A stretch of DNA of 64,000 bases from NCBI GenBank assembly GCA_964017195.1, contig OZ024889.1, forward strand, positions 52,211,418-52,275,417, given 5' to 3'. Under the pieces are notes generated by a model. It was given only the letters and a program-made list of their open reading frames with translations. It ran no database searches and was not told the DNA's origin. The translations under genes and the position numbers were made by a program. Source of the stretch: Siderastrea radians. Lineage: Eukaryota > Cnidaria > Anthozoa > Scleractinia > Rhizangiidae. Position 1 is the first letter of the stretch. Every line of letters begins with the position of its first letter. Below are positions 1 through 11,603 of the stretch, in pieces.

Positions 1-21
1 TACTTGTGACAGTCCGTCTCT
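1..21 (-). CDS. CIDE-N domain gene, exon 3 (partial, runs off the left edge)
   Basis: On the minus strand a pyrimidine-rich tract followed by a cag acceptor ends at position 22, and the open sequence then runs off the window. Joined in phase 1 to exon 2 (353-589) it stays open and adds E-R-R-T-V-T-S. Only seven codons are visible, so this exon is inferred mainly from phase and acceptor quality. Confidence 0.5.
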
Positions 22-352
22 CTGCAATTAAAAGAGAAATATCAGAACCTTCTATGCCAGAGGAGAATGCACACTCCACAAATGCAATTCTTGTATTTGT
101 AATGTGTATAACAAAAAAAAAACATCTCTTTACTAGCATACAAACATCTCTAAAAGTGCTGACAGGGACAATTTATGTAACAATGTTCAGCCTCAGGGGG
201 GGAGGGGGTTGCATACTCAGGGGATTTGAAATTTTCCCTTTTTTCATGTCAAATTTCCCACCCAGGGATCAAGTGCTGGTGTCAAATGCCCCTTCCCTGA
301 GGGGGTAACCTCATGATTTTAATGCTTTATCCCCTAATAATTATTTGCATAC

Positions 353-589
353 CGAGCTTATTTGATGACTGTGTGCCCGTTGAGCCAGCTGTGATGTTGC
401 TGTCAATTGACAATGACACTGTTGCAGATGCCGAAACTGTTCGAGGCAACCAGGTCTCATCACCTTTTGCACAAATGAATGTGCTTCCTTGTTCCACTTC
501 TGAAAATGTGTCTTCGTCAATTTCCGTACCATCATCCTCAGTGTAAACTTTTATGACTTCATCTTCACTTATACCAAGTTTTCTTTTAG
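353..589 (-). CDS. CIDE-N domain gene, exon 2
   Basis: This exon encodes the second half of a CIDE-N (CAD) domain, the protein-protein interaction module of the caspase-activated DNase DFF40, its chaperone-inhibitor DFF45 and the CIDE proteins. The diagnostic stretch VYTEDDGTEIDEDTF is followed by a hydrophobic strand and ETW, matching the acidic loop and C-terminal end of the fold. After the domain comes a Ser/Thr-rich linker of about 30 residues. The acceptor is ttaattacag (AG at 590-591) and the donor is G|GTATGC (GT at 351-352). Length is 237 nt, phase 1 to phase 1. The linker is not diagnostic, so DFF40, DFF45 or another CIDE-N protein cannot be separated from this part alone. Confidence 0.8.
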
Positions 590-1205
590 CTGTAATTAAA
601 TTATGACCAATTATAAATTATGCTGTCACTAGTTTGTTTAATTTATTCGTACATATTGTTTAAATGAGAGGGAAAAAGATATGCAAACTCCTTTTTTTGC
701 ATTGTCGCAGTTTGTACATGCTTAAATTTTGTCCGTAAACCAAAGACAAGAAGGTTTTCATTGAATGGAATAATAAAAACAAACTATACTAGGAGCAGCC
801 ACTGGCATTTCAATAGAAATGAAGAACATGGATCAGCTTTATATTAAATTAATTTGTACAGTTTGAATTATGCACTGAAATTATTTTTATACCACTGACC
901 AATAAAGAGTGTACTAAAAAAAAATGCCAAAAAGTCATTGAAATTGACCATGGCCAAATAATTGGCACCACCAATCCCTAAAACGAGAGTGGGCCGAAAA
1001 TACCAAGTACAAAGACACCTTTTTGTATTTTTGTAGCAAAAAGTTAATGATTTGACTCGCAGTATAAAGCAGAGGTCTGAATAGCATGTATTGTAAACAT
1101 TGAAAAGGTCAGTTTAGCTAAATATTATCGTACCGTACCCTCTTTGAAGACACTCGCTGTACATGTCAGATTGAATTTCTGATATCAAACAACCAAATAG
1201 CTCAC

Positions 1206-1338
1206 CTGCTTCAGCAAATTCTACAAAGCTTCCAGCCGCTACGGCCTTTCTTTCTTTCCTTTGAACATCCCATGCTTTGTAGAGAGGCATTTGTGTAGTG
1301 GCAAATAACGCGAAAAGATCGAGCAAACTGGCGAGCAT
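1206..1338 (-). CDS. CIDE-N domain gene, exon 1 (apoptotic DNase / DFF / CIDE family)
   Basis: The first coding exon supplies the N-terminal half of the CIDE-N domain: PLYKAWDVQRKERKAVAAGS, then FVEFAEA, the usual basic 'R-x-x-R-K' strand and helix. The donor GCAG|GTGAGC (GT at 1204-1205) leaves phase 1, and joining to exon 2 gives AEAAKRKLG, exactly across the domain. Two in-frame ATGs exist: 1338, which I chose because it is 5'-most, and 1290, which starts eight residues before the conserved W. A short upstream ORF (MVALEPGT) begins near 1410. By family knowledge the domain mediates homotypic pairing in apoptotic DNA fragmentation. The intron 590-1205 holds nothing else I recognise. Confidence 0.78.
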
Positions 1339-1649
1339 CTGACGAGCAGCCGTCTGGGTAATTTTAAAGATGGCGGATTGAGAGCTAGGTTCCAGGCTCA
1401 AGCGCGACCATGTCAAACAACCCTTCCCTCGGGACCTGAAATCGCGTCAAATTCTTTTCTTTTGGGATCGAGGATAGATCACTGACGTCAAATTCCCTAG
1501 ACTGCTGTTGCTGTGTCATAAAATTTGACCCCCTCATGTTTTTTACCAGAGAAAAATTAACCCCCCCAAAAGGGGCTTGTTTTAAAATTGTACCCCCCCC
1601 CCTCCAAAACCACCGCCCCCCCTTGGGACGTAATAAACGATCGGTCCCT

Positions 1650-1980
1650 TAAGTAAACACAGGACTACAACGCGAATAAAATCCTGCCAGACCTCACGTA
1701 CACAAAACAGGCATTCGAAGTAGATCCACACTTGCGAATGCAAAACACTTCAAAGCCCGGGGGACGTACTCCTATAGTATAAGCTGTATGGTTTGTGCCG
1801 CTGATAAGGTAAGAGTTTCAGTCTCCTGGTGCACACCCCCACCCATCGTCTCACAGAATATCCCCCCAGCCTCACAAATCGTAAGACAGACGTCTCACGT
1901 ATCATATATATGCGTATATCGTTGATTTTTAGGCTCTGACAGTAGCCATATGACGTCACTAACGTGACGTCATTGGCTAA
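1650..1980. repeat. Dispersed repeat, copy 1 (pair with 15089-15432)
   Basis: About 330 bp is shared at high identity with 15089-15432, from TAAGTAAACACAGGACTACA to CGTGACGTCATTGGCTAA. The interior contains cccgggggacgtactcc, the start of a repeat also seen at 49.8 kb. The end carries palindromic CRE-like TGACGTCA blocks (gacgtcactaacgtgacgtca). Upstream of it, at about 1430-1640, is low-complexity C/A-rich sequence. Confidence 0.8.
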
Positions 1981-2659
1981 TAAACGCGTGCAAAGGGAGA
2001 GGGAGCCGAAGATAGAAGCACTGCACAAACCCGGTGTTTGCGAGGCGAAGTACGCACAACATAAACTTGACAGCCAATTGGCCCAAGCAAAAACATAAGC
2101 GTACAAACTATAAGAAAAACGAGGGGACGGTACTACCAAAAATGGTGCTAACATAAATGTGGAAGACTATAAAGCGGCCACGTGGAATGAAAGAGGAGAG
2201 GGAAACGCGAAAGGGCGAAGACCAGCCGGGGAAAAACTAAAGCAGGCGGACGTGCAAACGTACCTGCAAGGGTGCTGGATTTTGCTGAGGATTCGCAACA
2301 TCAACTGGAGCAACTGGAAGCACTTGAACAAGGGCTTGGGCGGCGGGAGACGCAGCTTCAAGAGGATCTTGCGCGTCAGCCATAACTGCATAAAACGGTA
2401 ATGTTGCAAGAAGATTCTAACTCCTAACGCGAACTGGGCCGAAAGGATATGCAGAGCTCTTATTTATACTCCCGCTGTAAGGGACTGGCGCGAATAAGAT
2501 AAAATTCATCATTAAATATGCAGTTCTCTTTATTCAGACTTCTTTTAAAACATCTAAACACAAAAAAATACATTCCCATAGAAAAATAAATTGTGTCTAC
2601 CCATCATCGCAAAACAGAAACTTCGAAAACACAAGACTACTAACCTTGAGTCTGCTTGA

Positions 2660-3075
2660 GCACACAGATGTCAGCCACATCAGGAGTTGGTTTCGATACT
2701 GCTTCCAACACTTTTCATCGAGTGTTAATTACCTTCCCAGTGTTAACACAACATACTGTGACTACTGACGTTTTCTTCATTGTATTATACTCGGGATAGG
2801 CTATTTTAATTGACGATTTCTTTGAATCAAGGGTCACGAGCGGCAAAAGTTTGAGCGACTTCGTTAGAGACGATATCAGGTATCATGTGCGGAGTAGTTT
2901 CGATAGAGTAGGACTTCCAGCGCTTTACGTCGAGTGTTAATTACCTTCCCGATGTTAACAATCTAAACTGCTACTGCTGGAGTTTTCTTCGCTATATTTC
3001 ACGCATCATAGGCTATTTAAATTGACGATTTCACTGAATCAGGAGTCACGAGAAGCAAAAGTTTGATCCGCACCT
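2660..3075. repeat. Diverged tandem duplication, about 210 bp units
   Basis: Two diverged units share cgagtgttaattaccttccc, a GACGATTTC stretch, TCACGAG and GCAAAAGTTTGA in the same order (first near 2719, second near 2933). No coding potential is seen. A coding-looking frame before it (around 2270-2390, coiled-coil-like QHQLEQLEALEQ) could be a repeat-borne ORF fragment, but it lacks splice or start support. Confidence 0.6.
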
Positions 3076-4394
3076 GTTTTGAAAATTGCGACATACTCGC
3101 CATGACGTTACGCGAAGCTGCCCGGAAAATGCCATCAAAACTGTACTAAACATTTCTGTTTTGCCAATATATCGACTAAAATAGATGATCCAGTAACTTT
3201 GTAACATCTCTGGTATTCAAGATAAGCAATTGCGTGTCAGTGTTGGTCACAAGAAAGAAGAAACCATAAACACCCGAGCGTCCATCTTGCAACTCGCTGA
3301 GCGAGCTGCTCGGCAAATTTTCCAACCGGATGTGACGTCAACTTTCGGTGGATCATCAGGTCACGAAAATTGGCGAAGTTTGCTTCCCCCCCCCCCCTGT
3401 CCCGGACTATTCTCCTACGATGACGGAAGGTTTCTGTTAGCCGTCTTTGGTTAATTTTTAACTTTTGGGCCACTTTTCTACACAAACGTCCTCGTGAAAC
3501 TTCTCCTCCAGAAACAAAAGCCAAAGTTGTCGAGATTGCCTCTCTAGTTTCGTCACTACGCTTACGTTTTGTATTTTTGATGGCGCTCACTGCATCTTTG
3601 AGGGTACCTTTGTGACAACTATCTCTTCATGGTCTTCAGGGGACATGCACAAGACTAGGCGTTGTGAATGTTCCCTTGTTGGAGGACTTGCCACCAAAGA
3701 AGCAACTACTGCTGCTTTCTTACTTGGGATCCCTGGTAAGACGTCCTTGACTTTGCCGATGGCTCGCTTTCTAGCGGTTCTATTCAGGTAGTCCTTGGAC
3801 TCTTGTGTTCATTGTTGTCGACGTGCTTTTTCTTTTTTGTAAGGTCTCTTCCTTGTTATTGCTGTAGTAATTAGTCGACCTTTTTCTCCACATCTCTCTT
3901 TTTCTTTTGACTCACACAATCGCTGCACAGCTTTTTTGGAGGCATCCGCACTGCAGTGTTAAGGCCTGTTTATACAGAGCGCGACCACGACGCCTAATTC
4001 TCTTTCATTAACGGTCGTTGCCATTTTTGACAGTCGATGCCATCATTGGTAGTGGAGCACCATTGCTAAGGAAATTTGGTAACCTATCAGGCCAAGAAAT
4101 TTTGGTAGTGATGTAATAGTCACGTGGCCGTCCGTCCGTCCGCACCACAGGGTTACCAATATGAGGTGGCACACACTTGAGATAACTCTGTGCTGTATCC
4201 CGCGGTTTTGGCCCGAAATCGCATGGTGACCCGCGTAGCAGAGTCAACAAAATTTAAAAAAAAAACCATTTTATTAATGGAAAGAAAAAGTTCAAAAGAA
4301 AACTCAGTTGTCTTTTTGGTAGAAGGCGAAGAGTTCAAGTTACCAATTTGCCTTCCAGGAGTCGGTTCTGCTGTGAACTCAGTCGGCACAACGC

Positions 4395-4740
4395 TTGAGT
4401 TCACAGCATTTGGCAGCGGTCCTGACGCCAAACCTAGCAGAGCTAGTGCCTTCTGTTTTTTCTGTCTACAACCGTGGTTCTTGCGGCGGTGCGAACACAT
4501 TTTCCCAGGAGAAACACCCGTGTTTATCATACCACAGTAACTTGCGTAACATCGAATCGAGTTAAAGTACATCGCTTGAATTCGCAGCATTTGGGAATGG
4601 TTCGGACGTCAAACATAGCAGAGCTAGTGCCTTCCTGTATTTTCTGTGTACAACCATGGTTTTTTCAGCGGTTCGAACTCATTTCCCCAAGGAAAACGCC
4701 CATAGCAGATGTTGTAGAGTGGTCATTGTAGATGTAATAT
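4395..4740. repeat. Diverged tandem duplication, about 175 bp units
   Basis: The string ttcacagcatttgg at about 4400, AGCAGAGCTAGTGCCTTC at 4436 and the tail with ACAACC and TTTTCC recur at about 4580-4700 in the same order. The overlapping frames on both strands are products of this repetition, and I do not accept them as genes. Between here and 6.3 kb I see no supported gene. Confidence 0.55.
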
Positions 4741-5198
4741 ATGCTCTGGATTAAGTTATAATAAAGCAACAAATAAATTTTTAAATAGTCTTAGAAAGGG
4801 TGAGGTTTAAGCCCAAGTTGAATTTACGTTAAAAGTTCAGGAAAGGGCTAGGGTGTTTATTCTAGATGTATCAGTTATGAAGGACAGTCAGTTATAATAT
4901 ATACTTCAATTTTCCGAAATTGTGGCGGATTAGCGTGGTAGTATAGTATTAAGGGAGAGAGATTAGCGTACCAAAGGAATAGGTTCGATTCTGGATTGTG
5001 AATGTCTTTCTTTTTAATAGAAAAACTTTCAATAACATTTCAAAAATTTTCTAAGTGTCTTGAAAGTGGCAATGACCGTTTGCGAAAGGGAAATCCATTG
5101 AGACTTTTCGCGCGACTTTCCGCTCGAAAGTTCGCACGAACCACCGTTCTTACAGAACCACGGTAATTTGGGCTGTGACAGTCACAATGTGTGCCGCC

Positions 5199-5400
5199 AT
5201 GCACCATCTCATGAAAATGGCAGCAAACGCCTCAGACACAGATTCTGAAGACATATTGGCATTTTACCTCTTCACACGGACGAGGAGAATGAAAAAGAGA
5301 TACAGGGGTATATCTGTACAACCGATATTACAGAAGCGACGTTCGCGCGAAAATCTTCTACAATACAGATTTTTTTTCATTCTTTCGTTACAGTTAGATA
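5199..5400 (+). pseudogene. Possible Harbinger-transposase-like N-terminal fragment
   Basis: An open frame beginning at MAANASDTDSEDILAFYLF and continuing into RRMKKRYRGISVQPILQKRR resembles the start of HARBI1/PIF-Harbinger transposase genes: an acidic Ser/Asp lead-in followed by a basic 'RRRYWV-P' type block. Downstream the frame loses similarity. No splice donor is evident and no nuclease motif is present, so at best this is a fragment. It may be chance. Confidence 0.25.
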
Positions 5401-6335
5401 ATGAGTTACCTATGTCAGAAATGTCAAAAAATCGAGAGGTCACCGACTTTGTTTTCGCAATAAAGCGCGTGAAAAGCTACCTTAATTTTGAGAAATCGGT
5501 CCTCGTAACTCCACATGGCCTCAGTGGTTGTTAGTTGAAAAATGTTAAAAATGACTTGCTTGGGCAGAAAAGTTGAAAAAATGTCAAACTTCCACAACAC
5601 AGATTTTCTTCAATTTTTTATATAACATAGATACTAAATAAAAAAAAGTGATCTACCAAAAGAAAATTTGGAGTCACCGAACATTTAAGGGAGTTAAACC
5701 CGTGCAGAGATATTAAAATGTCAAACAGTGCTACATACCTCTAAATTTCTTCAACAGCGCGCGCGCTCAACGCATGACGGGGCATAACATTGCCACGTGA
5801 ATTGCGTGCGCAGTGCGGATGCGCATAAACAATTAGCACCAATGTGTACATAGCAGAACAAATATTATCCTTGTATTGTTTCTTGGCCGTCTGAACGCCT
5901 TTCAACCACATTTCAGCCAGCTGTTTGGTTTCCGAAACTTTTAATTCGCCTTCGTATCATATCAAAATAGAATATCAAAATGTCTCTTTTCATCTCTTCT
6001 TAAAACAACAAATTATTCCATTCGTGTTTCCTGTTTTCTCTTGTTAACACATTCCTTTCCATGTATTTCTTGAACAATCACCAAGGGACAGGAGACGCAA
6101 AAGGTGAACTGAATGCTCCAACACGGAATTCCAATTTCAGTCACGTCAGCAAATCAAACATTGCAGGAAATCGACTGTTCGTCGACTGTGTATGCCTCAC
6201 AATCAACACAAGTAAAATCACGATATACTCCTAACAAAAACCTATCCAAAGAACACAGCGCTGTTTGCTCTGATCTAACCTTTTTCTCTTAAATTTTACC
6301 GCAATAAATTGTATTTTATTCAAACTGGGACAGCT

Positions 6336-6698
6336 TAGCCTGTGCGCAGACGTCTCCTATTTCCTTTGCTCCACGCGACCCTTTTCCGCGTGAAGCAAAG
6401 GACAGGGGCGTGGCGTGTGATTTTGAAGGTGTACACACGAAAAGAGTATTTCGAGCACCGGAGGCGCTCCCTTCTAGGGATCTGGAGGATGCTCCCTCAG
6501 AGAATTTTGAAATTTAGGGTCTCGGAAATGTCATGTCCTGCATTTTCCGTCGCATCACTATAGTGCGAAAAAAGATATCAAATCAGCCTTCAGGCAATAG
6601 GAATATATTTTTCTCAGATTTCAGCTGTACACCCGTGCGTAGGTGCGTATATGGACGCCACGCCCTAAAGGAAATAGGAGACGTCTGCACGCAGGCTA
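6336..6698. mobile_element. TAGCCTG-type fold-back element with imperfect 8-9 bp target duplication
   Basis: Terminal inverted repeats run from TAGCCTGTGCGCAGACGTCT at the left to its complement at the right (AGACGTCTGCACGCAGGCTA), continuing through CCTATTTCC. Flanks read GGACAGCT on the left and GGACAGCC on the right, a near-perfect target-site duplication. There is no coding capacity. The ends match the elements at 11956-12184 and 42702-42842. Confidence 0.75.
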
Positions 6699-6999
6699 GG
6701 ACAGCCTGGCTTAGGAGTGGCTAGTAATGCGACCCACGCTTTTTCAGGTGGGTGGGTGGGCCGTTTTCCTCTATGTTGCTCCACTGAAAGAGTGAGCTAG
6801 AATGAAAGAAAAATGCACCAAATCGGTATTTATCATAGCAGTGACGTAATCGCACATGATCCTGTTCCCGTAGCAATGAAAAACGTGTTATTTTAGTGTA
6901 TTCAACTTTGCATATCATTATTAGTGTTGTGAATAGTACATTAAAACAATAAGACGTAGCTTCACCTTGTACTTCATATTTCTACCAAAGTATACCAAT

Positions 7000-9700
7000 T
7001 ATGTCTGTATAAAACTAAGTTTGTAAACTTGATAAGTTAGTATGTACCAAACCAGCGGATAGTGTTTTACGCGTGCTCTGATTGGTTACTGAAACTTGGG
7101 ATAGTATCTGCTATTCACCTCCCTCTCGGTGAATAATTGTTAATTATCGGGAAAGTCAAAACAGAGAGAATTAAAAGTTACAAATAACAAAAATAGGAAA
7201 CTTCTGTGGTTTACTTTATCACGCTCAAAACTTTCAAGTTGCCCACTGACTATTCGAAGAATGTCTCTATTGATTGAGTGAGGGCAACGTTTCACGGGTA
7301 CCCAACAGGATTTTAATACTTAACTGTTGTTTTATTTTTGGTTGCGATAGTAGCTAAGAGATACTGTAGTGGAGTTTCGCGAGCTGTCGTGTAGATTTGC
7401 TGATGTTCGCGAGATCTTCGGTATTTCCAAGAGAGAAACTTCGCTGTATCATTGGGCTACGCCGGAGACAATCGTTTTTTTTTTCAGCTTCGCTGAAAGG
7501 CGTACCTCCCATGGAAGGACACTTCTCCGGAACGGACACTCAATTGTAGTCCCAGTCACATACAAGCCCTGCAATTTTAAGCCTCCCAGAAGTGGACAAA
7601 GCGATATGGTCCCAAGAGAGTCCTTCTCTGGGAGGTTTGACGTTACACGTGGTAGTGTATTTTATGGGGCGGACAAAATATCAAGACAATATATTAATCT
7701 TTTTAAGCAGCAAAAGGTGTAGGTAATAATGAATTTTAGGCAGCGATTGACTGGACAGGTGTATGACAAACAGTCTTAAGGAGGCTCGCAACAGGTTTTT
7801 TGGGCTTGGGGTTTATCTTTGTCGAAATATTTTGTATTGGCCTGTTCTTAATAAACATCTCATATGGAAAAGGGGCCTATAAGCTAGGCCTTTAGTAGAT
7901 TTATGCTAATAAAAAAAACTAGCCAATTTTCACATCACGTTGGACGTTTGGACTGTGTCCACTTGCATTGTACCTTTTAAGAAATTGTTTCTTACCAGTT
8001 CCTGCGTTATTCGCCGCCCTGGAATTTGACGGTGTACTGTTGTTTGAAACTGAAACAACAAACAAAATATACAAAGCAATCAGTTCTCGTCCTGTTAGTT
8101 GCAGTGCTGTGTAAGTCTTTTGGTTTCTTTTCGTACTGACATTTCTTACTTCACTTCCTTATTTTGGTCTAGCATCATAGTGGAAAGTGCAAGGGGACAG
8201 ATGATCATGATACAAGCAAAAAACAAAGAAACAAACTAACTATAAAAATAAATAAATGATAGCATTTTTCGGACAAGGTTAGAACCCCGCGGCAACTGTC
8301 AAGGCAGACCTATTTTGATCAAAATCCTGTCACACAAGTCAAAGAAAAGGTTACGAAGTCAAAGAAAGGGAGGGGGTTTTTTTTAATGGGGGGGGGGGGA
8401 GGGGGGTCCAAAAGTGAATGATTCTATTGTTATGATTAGCGGTCATGGCAACATACTTTTATTCTTTCTTAGCGTCGCTTCAAACATCCAACACAACCAA
8501 AACGAGGACTGTAAATTGCCGTAAACCAGCCATTTATTTCACAGCCTTACTAAAGACTGCATTGAATTTCTGTCCACATTGAAATCCCTGCAAGTAAGGT
8601 GAAAAACCAGAGTCGGTGTCTGATAACAGAAGCTCACGAGTGTATGTATTGTGTATCTCTTATTCATAATTCGACAGTTTAAAATTCTCTAACCCAACAG
8701 ATTTTTAGCGGCGTTGTGTTAAAAAAAATAATGAGGTCATAGGACTTGATTACACTGTTAAAATTATTATAATGAGAAAACCTTTTCGCCTTATTATCAA
8801 TTGTCGCTTGTTTCGCCAAGAAAGAGCGGTTGCCATACAAAAGAACGAGGATTATCATCAGAAATTTTGGGTATGATTCAAATTTCGTTTTCTCCCCTTG
8901 AAGATACCAAGAGATGAGTCCTGAATAACATATCATATTTGCAATGTTAGTGACAAACAGTTCCTGCCGATACTTTTTACACACCATGCCCTAATCTAAC
9001 GCTGGTCATTTTAGATTTTGGCATCCTAAGTGGTACCAAACAGCAACCCTGATTTTTTCATCGTCGCTGGTACACGGAAGTAGGTCGCGTTATCCACTTT
9101 GCCTTATATACGGACTTCCCCGATTCTTGTCCGTTGTTGTGATCGTTATCCCTATCCTTGCATTTGTTATTGTGGTAGTGGTAGTGAATAGGTTTCCACT
9201 TGACAGATATCACTTCAACAGGTGTTATCTACTATTTCTATATTAATATATTAATATAAATGAGGTCGAGAACGGATTTTTCTCTCTTGAAAAGGTTTTA
9301 CGCTCGAGCAAAGTGTTTAGCTCCAACTCTGCATACAAGACAGTTTTTGATTTCGCAGTAAGGAATTGACAGTTTGCTTGACATCAAGTTGCAAGTCAGA
9401 AAATCGTTAGATGATAATTATGGTGATAAACATTTCTTACGTGTTCGAATGCCCTCTTCCTCCTTGGGGTGTATGAGGCGAACAGGGCTTTGGATCGTGG
9501 GCTCAAATTCTGTGTATTTGTAAGAGACGTCCTGGTTAAAAACTCTTCTTTGCCCTTACCTTTTTGACGTTGTGTTCAAGATGATCTCAGTGCTACGAGG
9601 TGGTTAGTAGTTGGGCTTTATTTTGTCTTGTTTTCATCATAACACAAGAACCTCGCTATCCATGAAACCGAAACAAAAAACCAATATATGTATAAATTTC
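7000..9700. other. Non-coding stretch, no gene recognised
   Basis: I find no exon with credible splice sites or domain content on either strand. Contents are AT-rich unique sequence, a short palindrome around 7118-7134, and a poly-G/poly-T run at 8373-8408. The frames at 7354-7722 and 8679-8987 show no family signature. Confidence 0.5.
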
Positions 9701-9703
9701 AAA

Positions 9704-9954
9704 TCGAAACGGTTCCAGAATATTTAGAGTTCAACTCGAAACGGTTCCAGAATGTTTAGAGTTCAACTCGAAACGGTTCCAGAATATTTAGAGTTCAACT
9801 CGAAACGGTTCCAGAATGTTTAGAGTTCAACTCGAAACGGTTCCAGAATATTTAGAGTTCAACTCGAAACGGTTCCAGAATATTTAGAGTTCAACTCGAA
9901 ACGGTTCCAGAATATTTAGAATTCAACTCGAAACGGTTCCAGAATGTTTAGAGT
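9704..9954. repeat. 32 bp minisatellite, eight units, each with TTCnnGAA
   Basis: Eight head-to-tail copies of a 32 bp unit start at 9704, 9736, 9768 and so on to 9928; the last is truncated. The unit contains TCGAAACGGTTCCAGAATAT. Variation is limited to one or two positions (atat versus atgt; gagttc versus gaattc), and the first four units alternate, suggesting a 64 bp higher-order step. Each unit holds TTCCAGAA, the core TTCnnGAA pair of a heat-shock element. It lies about 40 bp past the stop of the last open exon of the unidentified minus-strand gene. Confidence 0.93.
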
Positions 9955-9995
9955 AGCAATCAATTTGCTGCATTTCTGGCCACCTTGTTAAGAGG

Positions 9996-10469
9996 TCAGA
10001 GGTCAAGAATAATTTCCCACATTGTCAGTGTCATTTTAACTGAAGTTGCATTGCAGGTTACATGAATTTCTTTGCAAACAATTTCTTCATCTCGTGTTAT
10101 CATACTAAGCCGTGATCTATTGATTACCAGCGGCCTTGTATGCACAGAAGTTTTAAATGACTTGTATTTTCCTTGGGTACCTTTTCTGTAAAAGCTCTTG
10201 GTCTTAGATATTAATATTGGTTGAATGAAAAAGGATAGGAGCACCCAACGATGCACACCAGCGTACACCATTCCAAAGTTGAAGTATTGTAAATTGCTGA
10301 TGCCTGTTGATATTGCATGCAAATACATCTCCGTGGGGAATTTTCTTCCCCGTTGTTGATCGGATTTGCTAGTTGGCTTGCTCAAGTCCTCCAAGGTAGC
10401 AGCATCCTCATTCTTCATTGAGGGGGTCTGTACCCTGCTGACTCTCGAATTAAAATCCTCCGCCATTTC
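9996..10469 (-). CDS. Unidentified multi-exon gene, putative exon d
   Basis: On the minus strand tttttttgttttag precedes GAAATGGCGGAGG (AG at 10470-10471), and the frame runs open to a TGA at 9996-9998. Phase 0 joins exon c (11174-11290) directly: ...SHYFSHQ then EMAEDFNSRVSRV. The first 60 or so residues are polar and read like an ordinary soluble protein; the later part is less convincing and the true donor may lie inside, for example AGG|GTACAG near 10431. I do not recognise the family. The ATG at 10466 also has a strong start context, so an alternative promoter is possible. Confidence 0.45.
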   Translation of the reverse strand, partial: EMAEDFNSRVSRVQTPSMKNEDAATLEDLSKPTSKSDQQRGRKFPTEMYLHAISTGISNLQYFNFGMVYAGVHRWVLLSFFIQPILISKTKSFYRKGTQGKYKSFKTSVHTRPLVINRSRLSMITRDEEIVCKEIHVTCNATSVKMTLTMWEIILDL

Positions 10470-10487
10470 CTAAAACAAAAAATATTA

Positions 10488-10890
10488 AGACGGATTCCGC
10501 TCAACGTTCGAGCAATCAGTGCAAAAGATATTTACCAAAAAACTACTCATAGCACGGTAACATTTTAAATGCTATTTGAAACATCTCACTCTAGTTCACT
10601 TGCCCAAGTGACCCCGCGATGAAATTCTCAAGCATTCTCAAGAAAATTAATTTCAAACCTCGTAAAAGTATGCTAAAAACGGGCGCCATTTTGTTTTGAG
10701 CTGACATGAAGCGTCTTTTTAATTGAAATATTGATAACTTCAAATCCAATTTTCTCTCGCGGGGTCAGCTTGGGAGCAAAAGTAAAGATAAGTTCTTCTT
10801 ATCTGTTCTCAAAATGTGACAGCGCTGCAAGTATTTTTTTGGTAACTTAATTTTTGCACTTACTGCTCGAACGTTGACCGGAAATCGTGT
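10488..10890. mobile_element. Fold-back element inside an intron
   Basis: Inverted arms pair CAACGTTCGAGCAATCAGTG near 10503 with the complement of CACTTACTGCTCGAACGTTG near 10858, and the pairing continues inward through ggtaacattttaaa / ctcaaaatgtgaca. The element sits wholly within the intron between putative exons c and d of the unidentified gene. No coding capacity. Confidence 0.7.
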
Positions 10891-11173
10891 TAAGTTACTC
10901 GACAGGGAGTGCTTGAATTGACTGTCTTGGGCAAAACTCCTTGTAAATAATCAGAAAATAATGTCGCATCTCCTGCTGAACGTAACTTTTTTCACTTAAG
11001 AGTCTACATATTAAATAGTAAATGGATGCTTGGCAGCCAGACACGGCTCTATCAAGACTAAATTCTAGTAGTCCGCAATTTTTGAAGAATGACGACGGAA
11101 GAGGCACACTCAAATTCCCGGGAATTATTATTTCACTTTTTTCCCTTGTTGAATAAGTAAGAGTGCCACTCAC

Positions 11174-11290
11174 CTGATGACTGAAGTAGTGGGAGATATC
11201 CAACATACGAGCTTTAATGTCGATGGCGTTGACGTATCTGCCATCCGGAAAAGCCGGGACCGTGACAATTGGATTTAGCCACGTCAAAAT
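11174..11290 (-). CDS. Unidentified multi-exon gene, exon c
   Basis: A 117 nt exon (39 codons, phase 0 to 0) is bounded by tttttttccctaccaag on the acceptor side and CATCAG|GTGAGT on the donor side. It encodes ILTWLNPIVTVPAFPDGRY... ending SHYFSHQ with no internal stop in that phase. Acceptor, donor and phase agree with exon b upstream and exon d downstream. I do not recognise a domain; it looks like a soluble, partly helical protein. No membrane segment or signal peptide is apparent. Confidence 0.6.
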
Positions 11291-11459
11291 CTTGGTAGGG
11301 AAAAAAAACACAAGACTTTGTGGATAGTATACGTAAATACCGTAATATGCATAGATTCCATTCATCAGTTACATGTGACGTCATACTCTACTTAATAATT
11401 TATGATCATTTTATACATTCTCTTTCACATGCAGTGCTTTGTTTTAGATAACAGAATAC

Positions 11460-11603
11460 CTTAGATGGATCCTCGTCGATTTTGTGGAGTAACATTCTTT
11501 CCAGCTTTTTACTGAATGGAATCTCCACTTGTTTGCTTGGAGTTTCCATCAAGTGTAGAATGCACTCTTTCGTTGCATTAGCCTGTCCGACTGACGTACG
11601 CAA
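11460..11603 (-). CDS. Unidentified multi-exon gene, exon b
   Basis: A 144 nt exon (48 codons, phase 0 to 0) follows atttttt-ccttacag and ends CCATCTAAG|GTATTC. The product begins LRTSVGQANATKECILHLME and ends LLHKIDEDPSK, a charged amphipathic sequence likely to be helical. It joins exon c in frame. Three consecutive phase-compatible exons make a real gene likely although the family is unknown to me. Confidence 0.6.

Noticed and set aside
9704..9954. CRISPR array reading of the 32 bp repeats
   Set aside because: Units are contiguous, without spacers, so this is a minisatellite.
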